From Firmicutes bacterium HGW-Firmicutes-14 (GTDB lineage Bacteria; Bacillota; Thermincolia; Thermincolales; UBA2595), in contig PHAB01000015.1 in the NCBI GenBank assembly GCA_002840275.1, positions 27,608 to 91,607 of the forward strand: 64,000 nucleotides of DNA, written 5' to 3'. Positions within the stretch are counted from its first letter, which is position 1. Every line of letters starts with the position of its first letter. The position numbers and the translations under genes were made by a program. Under the pieces are notes generated by a model that saw only the letters and a program-made list of their open reading frames with translations, searched no databases and had not been told where the DNA came from. Shown in pieces: positions 45,055 to 55,178 of this stretch.

Positions 45055-46005
45055 ATGGCTGTGATTTCCATGAAACAGTTACTTGAAGCCGGAGTTCACT
45101 TCGGTCACCAGACCCGCAGATGGAACCCGAAGATGGCCGAGTACATTTTTACCGACCGTAACGGGATATACATCATTGACCTTCAGAGAACCGTAAAAAA
45201 AGTTGATGAGGCCTATTTCTTTGTAAGGAACCTGGCAGCTGAGGGCAAATCGGTCCTGTTTGTCGGCACGAAAAAACAGGCTCAGGAATCAGTCAGAGAT
45301 GAAGCTGAACGCTGTGGAATGTTCTTTGTTAACAAACGCTGGCTGGGGGGTACCCTGACAAACTTTCAGACCATCAGGAAACGTATAGACCGTCTTCACG
45401 AACTTGAAAAAATGGAAGCAGACGGTACCTTTGAGGTCCTGACAAAGAAGGAAGTAGCTTCTTTACTTCATGAAAAAGAGAAACTTGAGAAGTTTCTTGG
45501 AGGCATTAAGGACATGAAGCATCTTCCTGCCGCATTGTTTATAATTGACCCGCGGAAGGAACGGATAGCCGTTGCCGAAGCCCGCAAACTGGGTATTCCG
45601 ATTGTGGCAATAGTTGATACGAACTGTGACCCCGATGAGATTGATTACGTAATTCCCGGTAATGACGATGCCATCAGGGCGGTTAAACTGCTAACCTCAA
45701 AAATGGCTGAAGCTGTTTTGGAAGGCCGTCAGGGGAAAGATGCTGAGGTCGCTGAAAACGCGGGAAAAGCCGAAGCTGCGGCACCTGTTGAGAAGGCTCA
45801 GCAAGATGCACCGGTTCGGAAGACTGAGGAAGCAGATATGGCAGAAAAAGCAGTAACAGTCGAAACGGTCGAAACAGCTGAAACAGCTGAACCAGTTGAA
45901 ACAGCTGAACCAGTTGAAACAGCTGAACCAGTTGAACCAGCTGAACCAGTTGAACCAGATAATACAGCTGAAGCAGTAAAGGAAACCGAAGCAGTTGAGC
46001 AATAA
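45055..46005 (+). CDS. rpsB: 30S ribosomal protein S2
   Basis: S2 of the small ribosomal subunit. The first 230 residues are canonical ([81 protein letters not shown]). The protein then continues to 316 residues with a long acidic tail rich in Glu, Ala, Thr, Pro and Val, partly made of an 18-bp repeat. The usual S2 is about 230-260 residues. ATG 45055 follows GAGGAGGTGACTCC. An in-frame ATG at 44992 with a weaker AGGGGTG would add 21 residues and is judged less likely. Confidence 0.96.
   Translation: MAVISMKQLLEAGVHFGHQTRRWNPKMAEYIFTDRNGIYIIDLQRTVKKVDEAYFFVRNLAAEGKSVLFVGTKKQAQESVRDEAERCGMFFVNKRWLGGTLTNFQTIRKRIDRLHELEKMEADGTFEVLTKKEVASLLHEKEKLEKFLGGIKDMKHLPAALFIIDPRKERIAVAEARKLGIPIVAIVDTNCDPDEIDYVIPGNDDAIRAVKLLTSKMAEAVLEGRQGKDAEVAENAGKAEAAAPVEKAQQDAPVRKTEEADMAEKAVTVETVETAETAEPVETAEPVETAEPVEPAEPVEPDNTAEAVKETEAVEQ
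45883..45954 (+). repeat. 18-bp tandem repeat in the rpsB tail
   Basis: Four near-identical units (ACAGCTGAACCAGTTGAA, the last with one change) encode TAEPVE repeats. Degenerate copies extend on both sides. The array is in frame and adds only to the acidic C-terminal extension of S2. Confidence 0.85.
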
Positions 46006-46012
46006 AAAAGTG

Positions 46013-46055
46013 GGGTGACCGGGGGTATTGGAACCCTGCGTCACCCTTATTTTCT
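46013..46055 (+). terminator. hairpin/attenuator between rpsB and tsf
   Basis: GGGTGAC (46013-46019) pairs with GTCACCC (46040-46046) and an inner GGGT/ACCC helix is possible. TTATTTTCTT follows. The interrupted T-run suggests partial termination, which would lower EF-Ts relative to S2. Confidence 0.5.
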
Positions 46056-46071
46056 TAAGGAGGAAGGAAAA

Positions 46072-46953
46072 ATGATTACTGCTGCAATGGTAAAAGAATT
46101 GCGGGAACGTACCGGTGCAGGCATGATGGACTGCAAAAAAGCCCTCACTGAATGCGGTGGGGACATGGAAAAAGCTGCGGAATACCTAAGGGAAAAAGGA
46201 CTGGCAGCCGCTGCCAAAAAAGCCGGCCGGATTGCTGCAGAGGGCCTGGTAGTAGCAAAACTAGGAGAAGGAAACAAAAGCGGGGTATTGGTTGAAGTCA
46301 ACTGTGAGACTGACTTTGTGGCCAAAACCGAAGAATTCAGGGACATGGTTGAAGTAATCGCCGGTGCAGCATTAAAAAACAACACAGCTACAATAGAAGA
46401 CCTGCTTTTGGCAAAGGTGGAAGGTAATAGCATCGGTGACCTGATTACAGAAAAGATCGCCAAGATTGGCGAGAATATATCAGTCCGCCGTTTTCAGATA
46501 TTCGGATTGAGTGAAGGTGTTGTTGAGGCTTATATCCATGGCATGGGACGGATTGGTGTGCTGGTTGAAGTCACCGGTAACGCCGGCAACGTTCTGGAAA
46601 TAGCCAAAGATGTGGCCATGCAGGTGGCTGCAGCTAAGCCCGAATATGTTGCCAGGGACCAGGTGCCTGTTGAAGCAGTTGAAAAAGAAAAAGAAATACT
46701 TAAAGCCCAGGCCATAAATGAAGGCAAACCGGCCAATATTGCCGAAAAAATGGTTACCGGCCGTTTAGAAAAGTACTTCAAGGAAATATGCCTGTTAGAA
46801 CAACCGTTTATCAAGGATACTGATATAAATGTACAAAAGGTACTGGAGCAGAACGGGTTGAAGGTAACCCGGTTTGTCCGGTATGAAATGGGCGAAGGCC
46901 TGCAAAAGAGGGAAAATGACCTGGCGGCAGAGGTTGCTGCTATGACCAAATAG
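46072..46953 (+). CDS. tsf: elongation factor Ts
   Basis: Guanine-nucleotide exchange factor for EF-Tu. The 293-residue product has the N-terminal UBA-like domain ([19 protein letters not shown]), the EF-Tu-contacting motif [12 protein letters not shown], and a full-length two-part core domain. AAGGAGGAAGG precedes ATG 46072. Its length is that of the long (E. coli-like) EF-Ts. A strong terminator follows, which separates it from pyrH. Confidence 0.96.
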   Translation: MITAAMVKELRERTGAGMMDCKKALTECGGDMEKAAEYLREKGLAAAAKKAGRIAAEGLVVAKLGEGNKSGVLVEVNCETDFVAKTEEFRDMVEVIAGAALKNNTATIEDLLLAKVEGNSIGDLITEKIAKIGENISVRRFQIFGLSEGVVEAYIHGMGRIGVLVEVTGNAGNVLEIAKDVAMQVAAAKPEYVARDQVPVEAVEKEKEILKAQAINEGKPANIAEKMVTGRLEKYFKEICLLEQPFIKDTDINVQKVLEQNGLKVTRFVRYEMGEGLQKRENDLAAEVAAMTK

Positions 46954-46990
46954 CTGTGCTTCTATGTTGCTGAGTTTTTAGACATTTAAT

Positions 46991-47024
46991 AAAAAAGAGA
47001 ACACTCAGAGTGTTCTCTTTTTTT
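46991..47024 (+). terminator. strong Rho-independent terminator after tsf
   Basis: A perfect stem of about 15 bp including the A/T flanks (AGAGAACACT / AGTGTTCTCT core) with a CAG loop is followed by seven Ts. Confidence 0.93.
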
Positions 47025-47095
47025 AAAAAAAATATTTTTCCAAAAAGGATTTTCTATTATCGTGTAGAACATTTATTCAGAGAAATGGGAGGTAA

Positions 47096-48384
<1,289 letters not shown>

Positions 48385-48406
48385 ATATCTGAACTGAGGG
48401 ATATAT

Positions 48407-48613
48407 ATGGAGCTGCCTGATGTGATTGGTTTTGCTCTTGATGAGGCTGTTGAAGCGATAAGGGCAAAGGGTTTTGCCGTAGATGAGATTCTCACAGTAA
48501 AGCCCGTAAGAGCCTCAGAACCAATTGGAATAGCCAGGGTTATACGCCTTTCGCTTAAAGAGGGCAAACTCAGGGTTATTGTAGCATATCAGGATTATAG
48601 AAAGGAGGTGTAA
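48407..48613 (+). CDS. small single-PASTA-domain protein
   Basis: A 68-residue protein made of one PASTA-like domain (LPDVIGFALDEAVEAIRAKGF at the start, then a beta-rich end, LRVIVAYQDY). It has no signal peptide, membrane helix or kinase domain, so it is presumably cytoplasmic, unlike the muropeptide-binding PASTA repeats of PrkC or PBPs. CTGAGGGAT lies before ATG 48407. It lies 22 bases after frr and 3 bases before the ferredoxin gene, so all are co-transcribed. The function is unknown. Confidence 0.78.
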   Translation: MELPDVIGFALDEAVEAIRAKGFAVDEILTVKPVRASEPIGIARVIRLSLKEGKLRVIVAYQDYRKEV

Positions 48614-48616
48614 CAT

Positions 48617-48784
48617 ATGGCATACAGGATTACTGACGAATGTGTAGCATGCGGTACCTGCTTAGATACCTGCCCGAATGGCGCTATCATTGAAGGTGAC
48701 ATTTACAAGATTAACACAGATGAGTGCGCTGATTGCGGCGCTTGTGCTGAAGCTTGCCCCACAGGAGCAATTGTTGAAGAGTAG
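48617..48784 (+). CDS. 2[4Fe-4S] ferredoxin
   Basis: A 55-residue clostridial-type ferredoxin. Eight cysteines are arranged as C9-x2-C12-x2-C15-x3-C19-P and C37-x2-C40-x2-C43-x3-C47-P, binding two [4Fe-4S] clusters for low-potential electron transfer. AAAGGAGGTG is correctly spaced before ATG 48617. It is the last gene of the pyrH-frr unit, followed at once by a terminator. Its electron partner is not evident from the neighbours; the iron-sulfur isoprenoid enzyme IspG is encoded 5 kb downstream. Confidence 0.95.
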   Translation: MAYRITDECVACGTCLDTCPNGAIIEGDIYKINTDECADCGACAEACPTGAIVEE

Positions 48785-48789
48785 ACAAT

Positions 48790-48820
48790 AAACCCCCTCG
48801 AAAAGGAGGGGGTTTGTTTT
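48790..48820 (+). terminator. Rho-independent terminator after the ferredoxin gene
   Basis: A perfect 10-bp stem (AAACCCCCTC / GAGGGGGTTT) with a short A-rich loop, then GTTTTAG. Confidence 0.9.
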
Positions 48821-48845
48821 AGTTTGGAGAAATATTTAATATTAA

Positions 48846-48874
48846 TTGGGAATAACCATATAAAATGGTATAAT
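48846..48874 (+). promoter_or_regulatory. sigma-A promoter of the uppS operon
   Basis: TTGGGA (48846-48851), a 17-bp spacer and a perfect TATAAT (48869-48874) lie about 40 bases upstream of the uppS start. Confidence 0.72.
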
Positions 48875-48915
48875 ATAATTCATAAACGGGTATCAACAAC
48901 CTAGGAGGCTGCCAC

Positions 48916-49713
48916 ATGCTTGGCAACTGGCTGAATTTCTGGCGAGTCCGCAAAAATAAAAGTGATTCTGATATGGTTAGGGAATTATATAAACTCCTTG
49001 ACACCGACAGATTGCCCCGGCATGTGGCCATTATTATGGACGGAAACGGCCGGTGGGCAACCCGGCGGGGCCTGCCAAGGGCTATGGGCCACAGAGCCGG
49101 GGTCGAATCCCTGAGGGAAATAGTGAGGACATGTTCTTCCCTTGGCATACAATACCTGACCGTTTACGCCTTTTCCACGGAAAACTGGAAGAGGCCGGCC
49201 GAAGAAGTCAGCATCCTGATGGACCTGCTGGTGGAATACCTGAAAAATGAATTGCATGAACTTAACCAGAACAATGTCCGGATCAAAGCCATAGGCAGGA
49301 TCGAAGAACTGCCGCAGAAAGCCAGGGAAGAATTGGACAGTTCTGCAGAGCGGACTCAAACAAACAAGGGACTAACCCTGAACCTGGCCCTTAATTACGG
49401 TGGCCGGAACGAGATAACTGAAGCTGTCAGAAAGATTGCCCTGGAGGTAGCTTCAGGTGCCCTGAAACCGGAAGGTATTGATGAACATGTCATTGATATG
49501 CATTTATATACCTCAGGCATACCTGATCCGGATTTATTAATACGTCCTTCAGGGGAGTTGCGGATAAGCAACTTTTTACTTTGGCAGGCTGCTTATGCTG
49601 AATTCTGGTATTCCCCGGTTTTATGGCCTGATTTCAGAAAGGTTCATCTGCTGGAAGCCATTGTGGACTACCAGCGCCGCCAGAGGAGGTTTGGCGGCCT
49701 GAAACCGAAATAA
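48916..49713 (+). CDS. uppS: isoprenyl transferase (undecaprenyl diphosphate synthase)
   Basis: Cis-prenyltransferase that makes the C55 lipid carrier for peptidoglycan and teichoic acids. The 265-residue product shows the catalytic [19 protein letters not shown], the FSTENWKRP loop, [13 protein letters not shown] and [18 protein letters not shown]. It has about 20 extra polar residues at the N-terminus. CTAGGAGG precedes ATG 48916. It heads an envelope-lipid operon with cdsA. Confidence 0.96.
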   Translation: MLGNWLNFWRVRKNKSDSDMVRELYKLLDTDRLPRHVAIIMDGNGRWATRRGLPRAMGHRAGVESLREIVRTCSSLGIQYLTVYAFSTENWKRPAEEVSILMDLLVEYLKNELHELNQNNVRIKAIGRIEELPQKAREELDSSAERTQTNKGLTLNLALNYGGRNEITEAVRKIALEVASGALKPEGIDEHVIDMHLYTSGIPDPDLLIRPSGELRISNFLLWQAAYAEFWYSPVLWPDFRKVHLLEAIVDYQRRQRRFGGLKPK

Positions 49714-49757
49714 GCAAAACAGGAAGAAAATACTGATAAGGCCGGTGATAAAGAAGC

Positions 49758-50546
49758 ATGCTGTTATACCGTGTTTTGAGCGCTATGGTCGGCATACCGG
49801 TTATGCTGTTCCTGGTCTGGTATGGCGGTATCCCGTTTTCGGCTGCCCTGTTTTTACTGGTGGTGGTGGCCATCCTGGAAATGTCCCGTTTCTGCAGGAA
49901 GGTGGGACTTAGGATATGGTTACCGGGGGCGGTTGGAGCAGGGACCGTATATGTTACTGTTGTACAATGGGGTGGTGGGAATTACCTGGGTGCTGCCCTG
50001 TTTGCTGCAGTGGTTATGAATTTAATTTACCTGATAAAAACATACCCTTCATTCAGCCTTGCCGATATGGCAGTTAATCTCTTCGTCCCTCTTTATTCCG
50101 GGTGGCTCCTCACACACCTGATTAGTATCCGGCACCTTCCGGACGGGTTCCATTTTGTCATCCTGGTATTGGCTGCTACCTGGAGTACCGATACCTTCGC
50201 GTATTTCGTCGGCAGCAATCTGGGCAGACGTAAGCTTGCCCCGTCCCTGAGCCCAAACAAATCAATCGAAGGGGCATTGGGAGGGGTCGTGGGAAGCGTT
50301 TCTGCGGCATTGGTGACAGGACTTATTAAGCATCCGGTGCCCTTGGTACATTACATAATTATAGGCCTGCTGGTGGGTATTGCGGGACAGGTGGGAGACC
50401 TGGTTGAATCTGCCTTCAAACGGCTGGCCGGGGTAAAAGATTCCGGGTCTGTCATTCCCGGCCACGGGGGGGTGCTGGACAGGTTTGACAGTCTTATACT
50501 GACAGCTCCGGTTGTATATTATTATCTTAGTATCATAGTTCTTTAG
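49758..50546 (+). CDS. cdsA: phosphatidate cytidylyltransferase
   Basis: Makes CDP-diacylglycerol, the precursor of membrane phospholipids. The 262-residue product is an integral membrane protein with about seven helices and the C-terminal signature SAFKRLAGVKDSGSVIPGHG and GVLDRFDSL. ATG 49758 is preceded only by the weak GTGATAAAG. It lies 44 bases after uppS, the usual partner. Confidence 0.95.
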   Translation: MLLYRVLSAMVGIPVMLFLVWYGGIPFSAALFLLVVVAILEMSRFCRKVGLRIWLPGAVGAGTVYVTVVQWGGGNYLGAALFAAVVMNLIYLIKTYPSFSLADMAVNLFVPLYSGWLLTHLISIRHLPDGFHFVILVLAATWSTDTFAYFVGSNLGRRKLAPSLSPNKSIEGALGGVVGSVSAALVTGLIKHPVPLVHYIIIGLLVGIAGQVGDLVESAFKRLAGVKDSGSVIPGHGGVLDRFDSLILTAPVVYYYLSIIVL

Positions 50547-50572
50547 TTTTATTCAGTTTGTAGGTGAACAGA

Positions 50573-51646
50573 GTGAAAAATTTTGCCAAGACATTATTAT
50601 ACATACTTTTGGGTACATTTATCGCTTATCTGGCCTTTAAGTTTATTGCACCCATTATTGCTCCTTTCATTGCCGCCATGTTCCTGACCCTTTTAATAGA
50701 TCCGATTGTAGAATACCTGCAGAAGAAGACACCCATGCCCCGCGCGGCAGCGGTAGGAACGGCCATGCTGGCTGTCTTCGGAGGGGCCGGACTGGTCACT
50801 GCCTTTATTGTGGCCAGGCTGATAATTGAACTTGCCCATTTATCCACCTTCCTGCCTAATTATGTGGATGATGTGAAAGCTGTGGCATTATCACTGCAGG
50901 AAAGGGCTCAGGCATATTTTTTCTCCCTGCCGGATGAAGTTATAGAAATTATAAATGAGAAAGCAGCCGGGACTGAGCTCAGCCTGGATTCCATAATTAA
51001 TAAGGCCCAGGTAATAACTGTCAAGATTCTTAATTTTATAGTACAGCTGGTTTCATCGGTGCCTGCATGGATAATAATAATTATCATTGCGGGAATTGCC
51101 ACTTATTTTATGGCCAAGGACAAGAAAGTTATTCTGATTTTTTGGCAAAGGATAATCCCTGAACCGTGGGGCGAGAAAAGTATTGAAATTGCCAGGGATA
51201 TTTTTGCAGCTATTATAAGTTATGTCAGGGCCCAGCTTATCCTGATAACCATGACTTTTATCCAGACCCTCATTGGGCTGTACCTGATAGGCGCTCCATA
51301 TGCCCTCATTATGGGGCTCGTTATCGGAATTGCCGATACAATTCCGATACTGGGGCCGTCTTCCATATACCTGCCCTGGATAGCCTGGGAATTTATCACC
51401 GGAGACACCGGTTTTGCCATAAAACTGCTCATCCTTTACGGAATCGTAATAGTGGTCAGACAGGTCATGGAAACAAAGATTGTAGCCAGTTCCATGGGGC
51501 TTCACCCTCTGGCCACTCTTACCGCCATGTATGTGGGTCTCAAGCTTTTGGGTCCTGTGGGGGTTATTGCCGGTCCTCTCTATATCATAGCCCTGAAGGC
51601 CTTTGTTTCTGCCGGACTGATTAGCTGGAATGATAAGAAACCTTAA
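50573..51646 (+). CDS. AI-2E family transporter (YtvI-like permease)
   Basis: A 357-residue polytopic membrane protein of the AI-2E exporter family, whose members mostly have no proven substrate. About seven hydrophobic segments are visible, with the family-typical IGLYLIGAPYALIMGLVIGI and DTIPILGPSSIYLPW near residues 225-270. GTG 50573 with TAGGTG upstream is preferred; GTG 50564 in frame is possible. It lies between cdsA and dxr, a place where B. subtilis has no such gene. Whether it takes part in envelope-lipid metabolism is unknown. Confidence 0.88.
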   Translation: MKNFAKTLLYILLGTFIAYLAFKFIAPIIAPFIAAMFLTLLIDPIVEYLQKKTPMPRAAAVGTAMLAVFGGAGLVTAFIVARLIIELAHLSTFLPNYVDDVKAVALSLQERAQAYFFSLPDEVIEIINEKAAGTELSLDSIINKAQVITVKILNFIVQLVSSVPAWIIIIIIAGIATYFMAKDKKVILIFWQRIIPEPWGEKSIEIARDIFAAIISYVRAQLILITMTFIQTLIGLYLIGAPYALIMGLVIGIADTIPILGPSSIYLPWIAWEFITGDTGFAIKLLILYGIVIVVRQVMETKIVASSMGLHPLATLTAMYVGLKLLGPVGVIAGPLYIIALKAFVSAGLISWNDKKP

Positions 51647-51696
51647 TAAGTATTCAAATCCCTACCGTAGTATAGTATCATATAGGAGAAGGAATA

Positions 51697-52848
51697 ATGA
51701 AAAAAAGAATTGCTATCCTGGGCAGCACCGGCTCTATAGGGACTCAGACCCTGGAAGTTGTGGGGATGTTTCCCGAAAAATTCGAGGTCGTAGGACTGGC
51801 TGCAGGCTCAAACATTGATAAACTGATTCAGCAGGCGCTGTTTTACCGGCCCCAAACAGTCAGTATCGGCAGGGAAGAAGACATCCCTGTTGTCCGGGCT
51901 TCAGTCCCGGGCGGCACGAAGGTCCTGGCCGGGACCGGGGGGATGGTGGAACTTGTTGCTTCAGAAGATATTGATATTGTGGTAACCTCGATTACAGGTA
52001 CCCTGGGATTGATCCCAACCATTGAAGCAATCAGGGCAGGCAGGAATATTGCCCTGGCAAACAAGGAAACCCTGGTGGCTGCCGGGCAGATTGTGATGGC
52101 CCTGGCCCGGCAAAAAGGGGTCAGCATCCTGCCTGTGGACAGTGAACATTCCGCTATATTCCAGTGCTTACAGGGGGAAAACCGGAGAACCGCAGACAAG
52201 CTAATCCTTACAGCCTCCGGAGGCCCGTTTTTTAACAGATCCGGGGAGGACCTTGCCTTGGTCACCGTTGATGAGGCCCTGAAACACCCCAACTGGAATA
52301 TGGGCTACAAGATAACCGTTGATTCTGCAACAATGATGAACAAAGGACTTGAGGTCATAGAGGCCGGATGGCTGTTCGACATGGATTTCAGCCGAATTGA
52401 GGTCATGATCCACCCCCAGAGTATTATTCACTCCATGGTTGAATTTGCAGACGGTTCGGTAATTGCCCAGATGGGTAATCCTGATATGAGGGTCCCAATA
52501 CAGTATGCCCTGTCCTATCCCGAGAGATGGAAAAACGACCTTCCCAGGCTGGACCTGGTCTCTGCCGGCTGCCTGACTTTTGAGAAACCAAGAACAGATG
52601 TCTTCCCCTGCCTGGAACTTGCCTTTGCAGCCGGGCAAAGGGGAGGCACCATGCCGGCGGTGATGAATGCCGCCAATGAAGAAGCCGTAGGATTGTTCCT
52701 GGGGGAAAAGATAAGTTTTATTGATATTCCGTCATTAATCGAAAAAACAATGGGTAAACATGATAATATACGGGAGCCCGGCCTTGATGATATAATCGAC
52801 AGTGACCGGTGGGCCCGGCTGCAGGTCAGGGGTCTGGCCGGGTACTAA
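51697..52848 (+). CDS. dxr: 1-deoxy-D-xylulose 5-phosphate reductoisomerase
   Basis: Second enzyme of the MEP isoprenoid pathway (DXP to MEP, NADPH-dependent). The 383-residue product has the Rossmann motif ILGSTGSIGTQTLEVV, LANKETLVAAG, the metal-binding VDSEHSAIFQCL, and KITVDSATMMNKGLEVIEA. AGGAGAAGG precedes ATG 51697. With ispG two genes later and uppS upstream, this forms an isoprenoid cluster feeding the C55 carrier. Confidence 0.96.
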   Translation: MKKRIAILGSTGSIGTQTLEVVGMFPEKFEVVGLAAGSNIDKLIQQALFYRPQTVSIGREEDIPVVRASVPGGTKVLAGTGGMVELVASEDIDIVVTSITGTLGLIPTIEAIRAGRNIALANKETLVAAGQIVMALARQKGVSILPVDSEHSAIFQCLQGENRRTADKLILTASGGPFFNRSGEDLALVTVDEALKHPNWNMGYKITVDSATMMNKGLEVIEAGWLFDMDFSRIEVMIHPQSIIHSMVEFADGSVIAQMGNPDMRVPIQYALSYPERWKNDLPRLDLVSAGCLTFEKPRTDVFPCLELAFAAGQRGGTMPAVMNAANEEAVGLFLGEKISFIDIPSLIEKTMGKHDNIREPGLDDIIDSDRWARLQVRGLAGY

Positions 52849-52870
52849 TCAAAACCTGGAAGGTGAAAAA

Positions 52871-53971
52871 ATGTCTGATTGGATTTTATATTTTCCATAT
52901 GCGGTTATAGTTTTTGGAATGCTGGTCCTGTTTCACGAGCTGGGCCATTTTGTTGTGGCTAAATTAGCCGGGGTGGAGGTATATGAATTCAGCATTGGTT
53001 TTGGCCCCCGGCTGGCCGGGCTCAAGAAGAACGGTACGGCTTACAATCTTCGTATTGTACCCCTGGGAGGTTTTGTACGGATGGCCGGCATGGACCCAGA
53101 GGAAGACAAAAGAGAGGCATCCGGCACGGACAGTAAAGGAGACGACCGGAAGAGAGACGAAAATGAAGATGCGAGGATTCCCGTTGTAGACCCGGAAAAG
53201 AGCTTCATGAACAAGAGTGTGCCCAAAAGGATGGCCATAATTGCGGCCGGACCACTGATGAACTTTGTGCTGGCCATTGTGCTATTTGCCCTGATAATTT
53301 CCCTTACCGGTACCCCGGTTAACAGGATTGAAGAGGTATTAACCGACAAACCTGCAGCAGCAGCAGGCATTAAGGCCGGGGATGTTATAACCAAAATAGA
53401 TGATACCCGGATAACTTCATGGAATGATATCCTTACTGTTATTCACGCCTCACCGGGAAAAGAACTGCGTTTGGAAGTACAGCGGGACGGCAAAACCAAA
53501 ATCTTTAATGTGGTACCGGAAAAAGACCGGGAGACCCAAGTGGGATTGATAGGGATTAAACCTGAGACAAGGTCACCCGGTCTTTTGGAATCCTTAAAGT
53601 TTGGTACATTAAAGACATATGAGATGCTTAAACTGACCTTCACCTTTTTAGGCAAGATTATTTCCAGAGAAATGCCCGTAGAACTCAGCGGACCGGTACG
53701 GATAACCTATGAGTTGGGCCGTGCGGCAGAGACCGGATTGGAGAACCTGATTTTCCTGGCAGGCTTCCTGAGTGTTCAGATCGGCTTGTTCAATCTTCTT
53801 CCCATTCCGGCCCTTGACGGCAGCAGGCTGGTCTTTCTGGGCCTGGAAGGAGTGCGGGGCACGCCTATTGACCCGTCAAAAGAGAATTTTATTCATCTGG
53901 TGGGGCTGGCGTTTCTGCTGTTGGTTATGGTAGTGGTCACTTACCAGGATATAATCCAGATGCTTAGTTAG
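52871..53971 (+). CDS. rseP: site-2 zinc metalloprotease RseP/RasP
   Basis: Intramembrane protease that cleaves anti-sigma factors and leftover signal peptides. The 366-residue product has the zinc motif HELGH (His22, Glu23, His26) in the first membrane helix, a PDZ domain (about residues 155-235, with KPAAAAGIKAGDVITKID) and the C-terminal NLLPIPALDGSRL with the third metal ligand. An unusually charged insert (about residues 76-112, Asp/Glu/Lys/Arg-rich) lies between the early core and SFMNKS. ATG 52871 follows GGAAGGTG. Confidence 0.93.
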   Translation: MSDWILYFPYAVIVFGMLVLFHELGHFVVAKLAGVEVYEFSIGFGPRLAGLKKNGTAYNLRIVPLGGFVRMAGMDPEEDKREASGTDSKGDDRKRDENEDARIPVVDPEKSFMNKSVPKRMAIIAAGPLMNFVLAIVLFALIISLTGTPVNRIEEVLTDKPAAAAGIKAGDVITKIDDTRITSWNDILTVIHASPGKELRLEVQRDGKTKIFNVVPEKDRETQVGLIGIKPETRSPGLLESLKFGTLKTYEMLKLTFTFLGKIISREMPVELSGPVRITYELGRAAETGLENLIFLAGFLSVQIGLFNLLPIPALDGSRLVFLGLEGVRGTPIDPSKENFIHLVGLAFLLLVMVVVTYQDIIQMLS

Positions 53972-53982
53972 GGGGAAGATTT

Positions 53983-55038
53983 TTGCACAGGCGTTTGACA
54001 AGACAGATCAGCGTTGGGGGCGTTCGCGTCGGCGGGGACGCTTCTGTTTCGGTTCAGTCTATGACAAACACGGATACCCGGGATATTAGGTCTACCATCA
54101 ACCAGATAATGGAGTTGGCCCGGGAAGGGTGTGAAATAGCCAGGGTGGCAGTGCCGGACGGCACTGCTGCCGATGCATTGAGGGACATTACGGGAGAGAG
54201 CCCGATCCCTGTTATCGCCGATATCCATTTTGACTACAAGCTGGCCATTATGGCTGCTGCCAACGGGGCCAGCGGCCTGCGGCTCAATCCCGGCAACATC
54301 GGGGGGGCTGACAGGGTCAGGGAAGTGGTCAAAGCTGCCAGGGAACGGGGGATTCCCATAAGGATCGGGGTCAATGCCGGTTCCCTGGAAAAAAGCATCC
54401 TGGAAAAATACGGCGGAGTTACTCCGGAAGGACTTGTGGAGAGTGCATTGGGGCATGTCAGGCTTCTCGAGGAAGAGAACTTCCGGGATATTAAGATATC
54501 CCTCAAGGCCTTTGACATACCCCTGATGGTACAGGCTTACAGCCTTATTGCTGAAAAGGTCGATTATCCATTACATATAGGAGTTACGGAAGCCGGAACC
54601 CCTTGGGCGGGGACAATCCGGTCGGCGGTGGGAATAGCTGCCCTCCTGAGCCGGGGTATAGGTGACACAATAAGGGTATCACTGACGGGAAACCCGGTGG
54701 AAGAAGTACGGGTCGGGTTTGAAATCCTCAAATCCCTAAACCTGAGGCAGCATGGACCAACGGTGATTTCCTGCCCTACCTGTGGCAGGACAGAAATTGA
54801 ACTGGTCAAAATTGCCGAAGAGGTAGAAAAGAGGATACGCCATATTACCAAACCAATTAAGATAGCTATTATGGGATGTGTGGTAAACGGTCCGGGTGAA
54901 GCCCGGGAAGCTGACGTGGGGATTGCCGGCGGCAGGGGGACAGGCCTTTTGTTCAGGAAGGGGCAGGTAATCAGAAAGATAGAAGAAGCTGACCTGGTGG
55001 ACGAGCTTTTGAAGGAAATTGAATCAATGACAGTGTGA
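53983..55038 (+). CDS. ispG: (E)-4-hydroxy-3-methylbut-2-enyl diphosphate synthase IspG (flavodoxin/ferredoxin type)
   Basis: Penultimate MEP-pathway enzyme, an iron-sulfur reductase that makes HMBPP. The 351-residue product has the TIM-barrel domain (VQSMTNTDTRD, PVIADIHFDYKLA, GLRLNPGNIGG). Its C-terminal cluster domain holds Cys264 and Cys267 (SCPTCGRTE), Cys299 (MGCVVNGPGE) and Glu306, binding [4Fe-4S]. The start is TTG 53983 behind GGGGGAAG. It needs low-potential electrons, which a ferredoxin such as that at 48617 could supply; this link is inference. Confidence 0.95.
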   Translation: MHRRLTRQISVGGVRVGGDASVSVQSMTNTDTRDIRSTINQIMELAREGCEIARVAVPDGTAADALRDITGESPIPVIADIHFDYKLAIMAAANGASGLRLNPGNIGGADRVREVVKAARERGIPIRIGVNAGSLEKSILEKYGGVTPEGLVESALGHVRLLEEENFRDIKISLKAFDIPLMVQAYSLIAEKVDYPLHIGVTEAGTPWAGTIRSAVGIAALLSRGIGDTIRVSLTGNPVEEVRVGFEILKSLNLRQHGPTVISCPTCGRTEIELVKIAEEVEKRIRHITKPIKIAIMGCVVNGPGEAREADVGIAGGRGTGLLFRKGQVIRKIEEADLVDELLKEIESMTV

Positions 55039-55178
55039 CCTGATTGTTTGGAGTATAAACATATCCAGAAAGTGGTTATTATAGATAAAAGTACAGGCGG
55101 TGGAACTGAGCAGTTAGCCCTGGACATTGTGAATGTTTGCAGGCTTTCTTACTTTTTATATCAGGGGAGGTAGGATTA

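Noticed and set aside
55075..55135. Possible T-box riboswitch before proS (GGTGGAAC-like sequence)
   Set aside because: The conserved T-box bulge sequence is not complete, no terminator/antiterminator pair is present, and the 140-base gap is too short for a full T-box.
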